A DNA stretch of 64,000 bases, from assembly GCF_001426905.1 (NCBI RefSeq), contig NZ_LMFQ01000022.1, positions 186,147 through 250,146 of the forward strand, given 5' to 3'. Source of the DNA: Caulobacter sp. Root1455. GTDB taxonomy: Bacteria > Pseudomonadota > Alphaproteobacteria > Caulobacterales > Caulobacteraceae. The position numbers and the translations under genes are program-made. Numbering within the stretch: position 1 is the stretch's first letter; each line of letters begins with the position of its first letter. Shown here one piece after another: positions 49,718-57,397 of the stretch. The notes under the pieces were generated by a model. It was not told where the DNA came from and made no database searches. It saw only the letters and a program-made list of their open reading frames with translations.

Positions 49718-51106
49718 CTACCCTTTCCGAAACCCCCGCAGCACGTTGGCCTCGGTGCTCAGCTGCAGCTTTCCGTAGTCGATGCGCGGCGTGTCGGAGA
49801 ACAGCAGGTAGTAATATTTCATCTGCTCGGACCACCAGTAGCCGGGGCAGTTGTCGCCCTGGGTCATCGGCTGGGTGGTGATGTCCTTCAGGGCCGTGTA
49901 GCCGAAGGCCGCGCGGCTGGTGGCCTTCATCTCCCGATAGTGGATCGCGGCCAGCTTGCGGTAGCGCACGTCGCGGCCCTCCAGCCACAGGTTCAGGCAG
50001 GCGTCGGGATATTCCGGGCGCAGGCCGGTGTGCTTGCGGCGCGGCTGGCGGGTGGTCACGTCGATCGATTCCGGGATCACCCCGAACGTCGCCTGCAGTT
50101 CCGTGAACGAGGCCAGGTAGTCGTCGCCCTGGGCCTTGCGGCCGACCTGGCCCAGCAGGCCGGCATAGTAGGCGGCCAGCTCGCTCTGGGCCGTGGAGGT
50201 CACCGCCCCGGTCTCGAAATCGACCATCGGGAACCACAGCCGGCCGTCATAGCGCTTGGCCTGGTGGGCCAGCTGGGCGTCGACGCACTCGACCGCCCAG
50301 CGCTTGCAGTCCTTGTCGCCGAACAGTTCCCAGGCGTCCCACAGGTACTCGTAGAAACTGTCGGCATAGACGTCGATGCTGGCGTTGCGGCTGGTGAACT
50401 CGCCGGTCGTCGCGTGGATGTTGGCGGCCATCAGGCCGATCTTCGAGCGGCGGTCCAGGGCGTGGCGCATGGCCCGCTTGGCCATGTCGAAATACTTGCG
50501 CTCGCCGGTCAGCTGGGAGAGCACCCCGAACTCGCTGATATAGGTGCCGATCTCGGCCAGGTTGGTCTCCGGGTCGCTGACCGCCCCGGTGCGCAGGTTC
50601 ACATAGCGCCAGGGCAGACCGTGCGGCGAGGCCTCGAAGGCCTTGGCCAGGCGGTCGGCCAGGTCGCGGGCCTTGGCCAGCAGGACCGGATCGCCGCTGG
50701 CCAGGTGGGCCGACAGCAGGCCGCCGACCAGGCGGATGTTGGTCTCGAAGACCTGGGCGTTGCCGTCGACGTCGAAGTCGAGATGGGCCTTCACCCAGTC
50801 GACCCCGGCCTGGAACTCGGCGTCCAGCCCCATGATCCACAGGGTGTCCAGCGCCTCGACCAGCGACAGGCCCAGGTCGTGGCCCTCGACGAAGAACGAC
50901 GACGACGTGCCGCTGACCGGATTGATCTCGTCCTTGCCCCAGGCCTTGGCGACATAGCCGCGCCAGGCCCACTGGAACTCGGACCGGACGTCGGCGGCCA
51001 GGACCTTCCAGTCCTCGTCGGGGGTGTCGGCGGCGAAGGCCGGGACGGCGGCGGCCGAGGCGACCAGGGCCAGGGCGTGACGGCGGGAGGGGCGAAGAGC
51101 GTTCAT
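49718..51106 (-). CDS. GH47 class I alpha-mannosidase (CkGH47-like)
   Basis: Cleaves alpha-1,2-linked mannose with inversion, in the periplasm or outside the cell. 462 residues with a signal peptide (RPSRRHALALVASAAA, possibly Tat-type). The (alpha/alpha)7 barrel shows GLSLVEALDTLWIMGL, ETNIRLVGGLLSAH, YADSFYEYLWDAW and RPEYPDACL. E121, D249 and E365 fall at exactly the catalytic positions I recall for CkGH47 of Caulobacter sp. K31. A Thr near the C-terminus (LSTEAN) would bind calcium. GH47 is mainly a eukaryotic ER/Golgi family, so a bacterial copy suggests ancient transfer or use of host glycans. Confidence 0.93.
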   Translation of the reverse strand: MNALRPSRRHALALVASAAAVPAFAADTPDEDWKVLAADVRSEFQWAWRGYVAKAWGKDEINPVSGTSSSFFVEGHDLGLSLVEALDTLWIMGLDAEFQAGVDWVKAHLDFDVDGNAQVFETNIRLVGGLLSAHLASGDPVLLAKARDLADRLAKAFEASPHGLPWRYVNLRTGAVSDPETNLAEIGTYISEFGVLSQLTGERKYFDMAKRAMRHALDRRSKIGLMAANIHATTGEFTSRNASIDVYADSFYEYLWDAWELFGDKDCKRWAVECVDAQLAHQAKRYDGRLWFPMVDFETGAVTSTAQSELAAYYAGLLGQVGRKAQGDDYLASFTELQATFGVIPESIDVTTRQPRRKHTGLRPEYPDACLNLWLEGRDVRYRKLAAIHYREMKATSRAAFGYTALKDITTQPMTQGDNCPGYWWSEQMKYYYLLFSDTPRIDYGKLQLSTEANVLRGFRKG

Positions 51107-51135
51107 GGGGCGACCTTAAGCGTTCCCCTCAAAAT

Positions 51136-51244
51136 CTGTCATCCCGGACGAACGCGCGGCGCGAAGATCCGGGACCGGGGTGTGAACACATGCGCTTCCG
51201 GCGGTCCCGGATCCGCCCGGCTTTCGCCGGTTTGTCCGGGATGA
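51136..51244. repeat. Inverted pair of GTCATCCCGGAC repeat
   Basis: TGTCATCCCGGACGAACGCG at the left and GGTTTGTCCGGGATGACGGC at the right. The remainder of the gap to the hbd start (51245-51400) shows no gene. Confidence 0.75.
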
Positions 51245-51400
51245 CGGCACTTTTGGATCTTCGGCGCCCCGCCGCTGCGACGTTTCCGCTGCGTCGCAGC
51301 AAAGCCTTGGCGACCACGGGGTTGCTCGTGCTAGAAAAGCGCGCATGAACTCGGGCCGGGCGCGCGACGCCTTGCGCCGCCTCGAACAAGGCTAGTCTGA

Positions 51401-52279
51401 ATGACGGATATCAAGACGGTCGGCGTGATCGGCGCGGGCCAGATGGGGTCGGGGATCGCCCATGTCGTCGCCCTTGGCGGCTATGACGTGCGCCTGCACG
51501 ACGTCTCGCGCGAGCGCATCGACGCCGGCCTGGCCCTGATCGAAAAGAACATGGCCCGCCAGGTGCATCGCGGGATCATCGACGAGGCGGCCATGAGCGC
51601 GGCCCTGGCGCGGATCACCGCCGCCGAGGACCTGGCCCTGGTCGGCGCCACCGACCTGGCGATCGAAGCGGCGACCGAGAACGAGGAGCTCAAGAAGTCG
51701 ATCTTCAAGAACCTCCAGCCCCACCTGGGCGCCGACACCCTGCTGGCCTCCAACACCTCGTCGATCTCGATCACCCGCCTGGCCTCGTCGACCGACCGTC
51801 CCGAGCGGTTCATCGGCCTGCACTTCATGAACCCCGTCCCAGCGATGAAGCTGGTCGAGATCATTCGCGGCATCGCCACCGACGTGCCGACCTACGAGCG
51901 GGCCGTGGCCTTCGCCAAGTCGCTGGGCAAGATCACCAGCAACGCCGAGGACTTCCCCGCCTTCATCGTCAACCGCGTGCTGGTGCCGATGATCAACGAG
52001 GCGATCTACACGCTGTACGAAGGCGTGGGCACGGTCGACGCCATCGACACCGCCATGAAGCTGGGCGCCAACCATCCGATGGGCCCGCTGGAGCTGGGCG
52101 ACTTCATCGGCCTGGACACCGTGCTGAGCATCATGAACGTGCTGCACGAGGGCCTGGCCGACAGCAAGTACCGCCCCTGCCCGCTGCTGGTGAAATATGT
52201 CGAGGCCGGCTGGCTGGGCAAGAAGGCCGGCCGCGGCTTCTACGACTATCGCGGCGAGCACCCGGTCCCGACGCGGTAG
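51401..52279 (+). CDS. hbd: 3-hydroxybutyryl-CoA dehydrogenase
   Basis: Oxidises (S)-3-hydroxyacyl-CoA to acetoacetyl-CoA with NAD+. 292 residues. The Rossmann start VGVIGAGQMGSGIAHVVALGG is followed by LASNTSSISITRLA, RFIGLHFMNPVPAMKLVEII with the catalytic His, and EDFPAFIVNRVLVPMINEA. A C-terminal GWLGKKAGRGFYDY completes the family. Together with etfBA and the long acyl-CoA dehydrogenase in this window it forms an acyl-CoA oxidation theme, though not one operon. Confidence 0.95.
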   Translation: MTDIKTVGVIGAGQMGSGIAHVVALGGYDVRLHDVSRERIDAGLALIEKNMARQVHRGIIDEAAMSAALARITAAEDLALVGATDLAIEAATENEELKKSIFKNLQPHLGADTLLASNTSSISITRLASSTDRPERFIGLHFMNPVPAMKLVEIIRGIATDVPTYERAVAFAKSLGKITSNAEDFPAFIVNRVLVPMINEAIYTLYEGVGTVDAIDTAMKLGANHPMGPLELGDFIGLDTVLSIMNVLHEGLADSKYRPCPLLVKYVEAGWLGKKAGRGFYDYRGEHPVPTR

Positions 52280-52285
52280 GCCAAG

Positions 52286-52678
52286 TCACCATACCGTCTG
52301 GACCCGCCAGTTCAGACAGGCTTCGGTCAGAGGGCCGTCGGACGTGATCAGGCTTAGATTCCGGCGGGCCGCCTGCGCCGCGATAATCCGATCCCACGGA
52401 TCCTTGTGAGACTTTTCGAGGCGGGCCGCCTGAAACCCGTCATCGACGTCTATGGGCAACCATTCCACCCCCAGGCGCGGGACGACACGCGGCAGCGCCG
52501 GAGGGAGCCGGTAGAGCGACAGATCTCGATCGCGTTTGTACTCAATCTCGTAGGCGCTGGCGGCGCTTACGAAGAGAGGATGATCGCGCCCCTCGACGCA
52601 AGCGCGCGCCTTGCTGGACAAGCGCCTCGGATCGATCATCCACCAAATCAAGGCGTGGGTATCAAGCAGGAAGCTCAT
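52286..52678 (-). CDS. PIN-domain ribonuclease toxin (VapC-like)
   Basis: 130 residues with the PIN fold: MSFLLDTHALIWWMID carries the first Asp, SAASAYEIEYKR the Glu, and DPWDRIIAAQAARRNLSLITSD the remaining Asp residues that bind Mg2+. It is predicted to cleave RNA when not held by its antitoxin. The ATG overlaps the stop of the antitoxin gene (ATGA), the usual toxin-second order. The N-terminus was chosen by alignment with family members; upstream in-frame codons lie within the antitoxin. Confidence 0.85.
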   Translation of the reverse strand: MSFLLDTHALIWWMIDPRRLSSKARACVEGRDHPLFVSAASAYEIEYKRDRDLSLYRLPPALPRVVPRLGVEWLPIDVDDGFQAARLEKSHKDPWDRIIAAQAARRNLSLITSDGPLTEACLNWRVQTVW

Positions 52679-52962
52679 TTCCCTGGCGGCAACGGCCGAT
52701 AGAAATCGTCTTCGTCGCGTGACTCGGCGAGCTCTTCCAATTCCGGATCGGGCCGAGAGAAGATGTAGGGATCGTCCATTGGGCCGAGATGAGACCATAC
52801 GCCGGGGACGCGATCACCCAACTTGACGGGCGGCTCAACCTTATTGACGACGGCGACCGTCTCACCGCCGCGCGTCAGAAACACGATATCCTCGCCGGCC
52901 TTGAGATGAGCCATGAGCTCCGCAAGCGCGTCCTCAGCAGTTATGTCGACCTGGATCGTCAT
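52675..52962 (-). CDS. Antitoxin of the PIN toxin (Phd/YefM-like)
   Basis: 95 residues. The N-terminal half has the Phd/YefM pattern (ITAEDALAELMAHLKAGEDIVFLTRGGETVAVVNKV), which binds operator DNA. The acidic, disordered C-terminus (DPELEELAESRDEDDFYRP) would block the toxin active site. It is first in the operon and probably autorepresses. An AT-rich stretch precedes it at 52963-52995. Confidence 0.8.
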   Translation of the reverse strand: MTIQVDITAEDALAELMAHLKAGEDIVFLTRGGETVAVVNKVEPPVKLGDRVPGVWSHLGPMDDPYIFSRPDPELEELAESRDEDDFYRPLPPGK

Positions 52963-52999
52963 TCCGCGAGCTTAACACGGAACACAACCAGAACAATCC

Positions 53000-54907
53000 C
53001 TACCCCGCCCCCATCGCCACGGCGACGTGGTAGGTGACGAACGAGGCCAGATAGGCCAGGCCGGCCATGTACAGGAACATCACCGTCGGCCAGGTCCAGC
53101 CGTTGGTCTCGCGCTTGACCACGCCCAGGGTCGCCGCGCACTGCGGGGCGAAAACGTACCAGGCCAGGAACGACAGGGCGGTGGCCAGCGACCACTGGTG
53201 CGACAGCAGGGCGCCCAGATTGGTGCCGGCCTCGTCGTCGCCGCCGACCGCGTAGACGGTGCCCAGGGCGGCCACCGCCACCTCGCGCGCCGCGAAGCCG
53301 GGGACCAGGGCCACGGTCATCTGCCAATTAAACCCAATGGGTTGCATGACCGGCGCGATCAGATGCCCGATCCGCCCGGCGAAGCTGTAGTCGATGGCCG
53401 GCCCCGTCGCGCCCTCGGGCGGATAGGGGAAGGTCGACAGCACCCAGACCAGCACCATCAGCGGCAGGATGATGCGGCCGGCCCGCTCGATGAAGATCCG
53501 GGCCCGGGTCCACAGGTTCATCGCCACGTTGCGCGGCTCGGGCCAGCGATAGGTCGGCAGCTCCATCATGAACGGCTCGACCGTGCCGCGCCAAAAGATC
53601 TTGCGGATCACGAACGACACCACCAGGGCGCTGACGATGCCCGAGGCGTAGAGGCCGAACATCACCAGGCCCGGCAGGCTGAACACGCCCCAGACCTTGG
53701 TGTGGGGAATGAAGGCGGCGATGATCAGGGTGTAGACCGGGATCCGCGCCGAGCAGGTCATCAGCGGGGCGACCAGGATGGTGGTCAGCCGGTCGTGCTT
53801 GTTGTCGATCACCCGCGTCGACATGATCCCGGGGATAGCGCAGGCGAAGCTGGAGAGCAGCGGGATGAACGCCCGGCCGTGCAGGCCCGCCCCGCCCATG
53901 ATCTTGTCCATCAGGAAGGCCGCGCGGGTCATGTAGCCGCTGTCTTCCAGCACCAGGATGAAGAAGAACAGGATCACGATCTGCGGCAGGAAGACCAGCA
54001 CGCTGCCCACCCCGGCGATCAGGCCGTCGGTGATCAGGCTCTGGAGCAGGCCGTCGGGCAGCACGGCGGCCACGCCGGTGCTCAGGCCCGCGAAGCCCGC
54101 CTCGATCAGGCCCATCAACGGCTCGGCCCAGGTGAACACCGCCTGGAACATCACGAACAGCAGCAGGGCCAGGATCAGCAGGCCGCCGACCGGGTTCAGC
54201 AGCACCGCGTCGACCTTGCCGGTCACGGTGTCGGGACGCTCGGGCGGGCGGACGCATTCCTTGACGATCCGCTGGGCCTCGCGGTGCGCGGCGCGGATCT
54301 CGGCGGCGTTCGGCTCGCGCCAGACGTTCTCGTGGGCGCCCCCTTCTTCAAGTAATTTGGCATGGGAAACCGCCAGGGCGTCGGCCTTGGCGACCAGCTC
54401 CTCCAGGCCGCGCTTGCGGGTGGCCACGGTGGTGACGATCGGCGCGCCGATCTCGGCCGACAGCCGCTCCAGGTCGATGCGCAGGCCCTGGCGCTGGGCG
54501 ATGTCGAACATGTTCAGCGCCAGCACGAACGGCCGGCCGACCTGCTTGAGCTCCAGCACCAGCCGCAGCACCAGCCGCAGGTTGGTGGCGTCGGCCACGC
54601 AGATCACCACGTCGGGCGGCTGTTCGCCCGACAAGCGGCCCAGCACCGCGTCGCGGGTCACCACCTCGTCCGGGCTGCGGGCCCGCAGGGAATAGGTGCC
54701 GGGCAGGTCCAGCACATGGGCGCCGCGGCCGCCGGGCAGGGTCAGCACGCCCTCCTTCCGCTCGACGGTGACGCCGGCGTAGTTGGCGACCTTCTGGCGG
54801 CTGCCGGTCAGGGCGTTGAACAGGGCGGTCTTGCCGGAATTGGGATTGCCGACCAGCGCCAGGCGCGCGGGCCCCAATTGCGTTTTACTCAGGGCGGCGT
54901 CGGTCAA
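53000..54907 (-). CDS. feoB: Ferrous iron transporter B
   Basis: 635 residues. The N-terminal G domain has ALVGNPNSGKTALFNALTG (G1), DLPGTYSL (G3) and LNMFD (G4). Two Gate (nucleoside-recognition) membrane regions follow, with FACAIPGIMSTR and an iron-path Cys. It moves Fe2+ into the cytoplasm. It begins with TTG, four bases after the feoA stop, with AAGG just before it. Length is at the short end for FeoB. The Fur-like site upstream of feoA would control both genes. Confidence 0.93.
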   Translation of the reverse strand: MTDAALSKTQLGPARLALVGNPNSGKTALFNALTGSRQKVANYAGVTVERKEGVLTLPGGRGAHVLDLPGTYSLRARSPDEVVTRDAVLGRLSGEQPPDVVICVADATNLRLVLRLVLELKQVGRPFVLALNMFDIAQRQGLRIDLERLSAEIGAPIVTTVATRKRGLEELVAKADALAVSHAKLLEEGGAHENVWREPNAAEIRAAHREAQRIVKECVRPPERPDTVTGKVDAVLLNPVGGLLILALLLFVMFQAVFTWAEPLMGLIEAGFAGLSTGVAAVLPDGLLQSLITDGLIAGVGSVLVFLPQIVILFFFILVLEDSGYMTRAAFLMDKIMGGAGLHGRAFIPLLSSFACAIPGIMSTRVIDNKHDRLTTILVAPLMTCSARIPVYTLIIAAFIPHTKVWGVFSLPGLVMFGLYASGIVSALVVSFVIRKIFWRGTVEPFMMELPTYRWPEPRNVAMNLWTRARIFIERAGRIILPLMVLVWVLSTFPYPPEGATGPAIDYSFAGRIGHLIAPVMQPIGFNWQMTVALVPGFAAREVAVAALGTVYAVGGDDEAGTNLGALLSHQWSLATALSFLAWYVFAPQCAATLGVVKRETNGWTWPTVMFLYMAGLAYLASFVTYHVAVAMGAG

Positions 54908-54911
54908 GGCC

Positions 54912-55247
54912 TTAGATCTCTTCGTACTGAACGGTGACGGCGGCGGCCTCGCGGCGGCGCAGGGCCACGCGCATGTCGTCGATGCGCAAGGCGATCGGAT
55001 CGCGGCCGAACAGGCCCTCGTGCAGCACCTCGAACAGGGCGCCCTCGACGAAGCCCATCTCCAGCAGGCGGCGCTCCAGCTCCTCGGGATCGATCGACTC
55101 CGAGCGCCCGGTCTGGCCTCCGACCCGCACGATCACTCCGCGCTGGCCCTTGCGGGCCTTGCTCAGCAAGCTTTCGGCGCCCCGATCGGCTTGGGGATCG
55201 GCGAGGAGGTCGGTGATTTCGGGGGCAAGGCTGAGAGCGTCGGACAT
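54912..55247 (-). CDS. feoA: FeoA-domain protein
   Basis: 111 residues. A Ser/Ala-rich N-terminal extension of about 30 residues is followed by the SH3-like FeoA domain: GVIVRVGG, ELERRLLEMGFVEGALFEVL and DPIALRIDDMRVALRRREA. It helps FeoB transport. It is first in the feoAB operon and lies 18 bp downstream of a candidate Fur box. The N-terminal extension is longer than the usual 75-residue form. Confidence 0.88.
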   Translation of the reverse strand: MSDALSLAPEITDLLADPQADRGAESLLSKARKGQRGVIVRVGGQTGRSESIDPEELERRLLEMGFVEGALFEVLHEGLFGRDPIALRIDDMRVALRRREAAAVTVQYEEI

Positions 55248-55265
55248 GGTCGCACCGGAAAAACT

Positions 55266-55280
55266 TGCGAACGATTATCA
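55266..55280 (-). promoter_or_regulatory. Candidate Fur box upstream of feoA
   Basis: On the minus strand it reads TGATAATCGTTCGCA, which matches the first half of the Fur consensus (GATAAT) well and the second half poorly. Position 18 bp before the feoA start supports it. Confidence 0.5.
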
Positions 55281-55373
55281 GTCTAAGGCCGCGCTGTCGA
55301 TGCGGCGAATAGTGCGGTCGGCGGCCGCGGACCCTTACGGGTCGGCGCCGTCCATCGCCCGCCCCTCATTTCG

Positions 55374-55508
55374 TCATCCTCGGACTTGTTCCGAGGACCC
55401 CTAGGTCCGCCGCGATGTCAGCGGACGGCGGGCCGCGATCTCGGCGCTCCACGGATCGCCCTTCTTCGCGGTTGAAGCAGGGGTCCTCGGAACAAGTCCG
55501 AGGATGAC
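55374..55508. repeat. Inverted pair of GTCATCCTCGGACTTGTTCC repeat
   Basis: Arms contain GTCATCCTCGGACTTGTTCC and its complement, with AGGACCCCTAGGTCCGCCGC inside. A second copy with the same inner sequence is at 60290-60425. Confidence 0.85.
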
Positions 55509-55664
55509 CGGCGTGGGGGGGTGAGATGAAAGCGTGAGGCGCCCCCGTTCACGAGAACCTGATTTGTGGTTAAGGCGCGGCGTAATGGCTCACGGGCGTT
55601 AATCTGTTCGACTCACGGCCAGCGCGACTCGCATACTGAGCTTGACGATTCGTAGGGACCTCGA

Positions 55665-56924
55665 ATGCGAAGGCTGATGCTGGCGCTGCTGACCGGCGCC
55701 TATCTCTGTCTGGCCTTGGTTGTCTCCCTCGCCCTGTGGCGGATGGGAGCGGCGCCGGCTGTCGGCCTGGCCGCCTTCATCGGCGCCATGGGCCTGTGCT
55801 TCGCCGTGCATGGCGTGATCGCCAATGTCCTGCAGGGCGCGGCCCTGCGCGTCGACATCGAGACCATCCGCGAGGCCCACGGCATCCTGCTGGAGCAGGT
55901 CGAGAAGGTCGACGCCCGCATCACCGGCCTGCTGGAGACCGTCGCCGACGACGCCCAGCGCCGTTCCGCCGAACTGACCAGCGAGGTCCACCAGCTGGAG
56001 GACCTGGTCGTGCGGATGAGCGACCGCCTCGAGCACCAGCTGCACTATCAGGTCGAGGTCGCCCGCGCCGAGCCGCGCGGCCGCTCGCCCCAGTCCAGCG
56101 CCCTGATCGACGTGGTGCAGGACGCCCTGGCCGACAACCGCGTCGACCTCTACCTGCAGCCGGTCGTCAGCCTGCCCCAGCGCCGGACCGTCTTCTACGA
56201 AAGCTTCTCGCGCCTGCGCGACGACACCGGCCGCATCATGATGCCGGCCGAGTACCTGGCCGTGGCCGAGCCCGAGGGCCTGACCGCCGCGATCGACAAC
56301 CTGCTGCTGTTCCGCTGCGTGCAGATCGTCCGCCGCCTGGCCAAGCAGGACCGCAAGGTCGGGATCTTCTGCAACATCTCGCTGGCCAGCCTGGCCGACG
56401 AGGCGTTCTTCGCCCAGTTCCTGGAGTTCCTGCAGGTCAACAAGGACCTGCACGGCGCCCTGATCTTCGAACTGGGCCAGGCCGCCTTCAACGACCGCGG
56501 CCCGGTCGAGGCCCGCCACATGGCCCGTCTGGCCAGCCTGGGCTTCCGCTTCAGCCTCGACAAGATCACCGACCTGGACCTGGACTTCCAGGACCTGGCC
56601 CGCGCCGACGTCAAGTTCCTGAAGATCGGCGCCCAGATGATGCTGGACCAGCTGGAAGAGCAGGACGGCAAGCTGGTCATCGCCTCGCTGCCCGACCTGA
56701 ACGCCGAGGACTTCGCGGGCCTGACCCGCCGCTACGGCATCGAGGTGATCGCCGAGAAGGTCGAGCACGAGCGCCAGGTCGCCGAGGTGCTGGAGCTCGA
56801 CATCGGCTACGGCCAGGGCCACCTGTTCGGCGAGCCCCGCGCCATCCGCGACTCGATCATCGCCGAGGCCGATCCCCCCCAGGACTTCATGCGCGGCGCC
56901 CTGCGCCGGCGGGCGGGGCGGTAG
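55665..56924 (+). CDS. tipF: TipF, c-di-GMP effector for flagellar assembly
   Basis: 419 residues. Two membrane helices (residues about 5-25 and 32-52) are followed by a coiled coil (about 65-125: EQVEKVDARITGLLETVADD) and an EAL domain from about 150 to 400. The EAL signature is ESF (FYESFSRL) and several metal residues are altered, so it binds c-di-GMP without hydrolysing it. This is the layout of C. crescentus TipF, which recruits flagellar assembly factors to the new pole. The match to TipF rests on architecture and motif positions. Confidence 0.85.
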   Translation: MRRLMLALLTGAYLCLALVVSLALWRMGAAPAVGLAAFIGAMGLCFAVHGVIANVLQGAALRVDIETIREAHGILLEQVEKVDARITGLLETVADDAQRRSAELTSEVHQLEDLVVRMSDRLEHQLHYQVEVARAEPRGRSPQSSALIDVVQDALADNRVDLYLQPVVSLPQRRTVFYESFSRLRDDTGRIMMPAEYLAVAEPEGLTAAIDNLLLFRCVQIVRRLAKQDRKVGIFCNISLASLADEAFFAQFLEFLQVNKDLHGALIFELGQAAFNDRGPVEARHMARLASLGFRFSLDKITDLDLDFQDLARADVKFLKIGAQMMLDQLEEQDGKLVIASLPDLNAEDFAGLTRRYGIEVIAEKVEHERQVAEVLELDIGYGQGHLFGEPRAIRDSIIAEADPPQDFMRGALRRRAGR

Positions 56925-56936
56925 GCTCGAGCCCGT

Positions 56937-57335
56937 CTAGACGACAGGCCCTCCGGTTCGCGCCGGAGGGCTTTTTTGTGGGTCGCCGGCGGAGCCGATC
57001 GACACGCCGCTCTGTCGCGTCGTGGAGAACTCGAAGCTGACCCCGGCCTTGGCGGCCGCCTTGCCCAGATCGAGCAGCTCGCCGGCCGGCATGCCCTTGG
57101 CCTTGTTGAAGGTGGCGCGCTCGCGGCCGTCGGGAAGCGTCTCGACGTGGCTCTGGACCGGCGCCGCCAGCAGCTTGTGCTGGGCGATCAGGGCCTCGAC
57201 CTTGTCAGGCGGACCGGTCAGCACGACGCTGGTCGAACTGGAGCCCTGACCGCACGCGGCCAGCAGGGTCGCGGCGGCGAGCGCCAGGGCGGCCAGGCCG
57301 GGACGGGCGCGGTTCGTACCGGATCTGGTCATCAT
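56937..57335 (-). CDS. Small lipoprotein
   Basis: 132 residues. The lipoprotein signal ends LLAACGQG (Cys about residue 28). The mature part (VVLTGPPDKVEALIAQHKLL, PDGRERATFNKAKGMPAGEL) looks like a small alpha/beta domain. Two adjacent ATGs (57335, 57332) are possible starts. The final dozen codons run through the tipF terminator hairpin. No function assigned. Confidence 0.7.
   Translation of the reverse strand: MMTRSGTNRARPGLAALALAAATLLAACGQGSSSTSVVLTGPPDKVEALIAQHKLLAAPVQSHVETLPDGRERATFNKAKGMPAGELLDLGKAAAKAGVSFEFSTTRQSGVSIGSAGDPQKSPPARTGGPVV
56948..56977 (+). terminator. Intrinsic terminator of tipF
   Basis: Nine-base arms GCCCTCCGG/CCGGAGGGC with a TTCGCG loop and TTTTTT tail. It is also inside the last codons of the convergent lipoprotein gene. 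Confidence 0.88.
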
Positions 57336-57397
57336 AGGCCCCTGAAGCTTGCGCGCCGACCTTGGTGCGTCAGCGCAATCGTCGCAACCCTCCGCGA

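Larger units (their letters stand above)
55248..55664. other. Intergenic region between feoA and tipF
   Basis: Contains the Fur-like site, an inverted repeat pair (55374-55508), and about 150 bp before tipF with GTTAAGGCGCGGCGTAATGG near 55569. The last is a loose match to the CtrA box TTAA-N7-TTAA but not a full site. No gene. Confidence 0.55.

Noticed and set aside
53027..54355. A 442-codon plus-strand frame over feoB
   Set aside because: Antisense shadow rich in His, Gln and Arg.
55569..55605. A possible CtrA box before tipF (TTAAGGCGCGGCGTAA)
   Set aside because: The second half is TAA, not TTAA, and the spacing is off by two. Cell-cycle control cannot be claimed from this.
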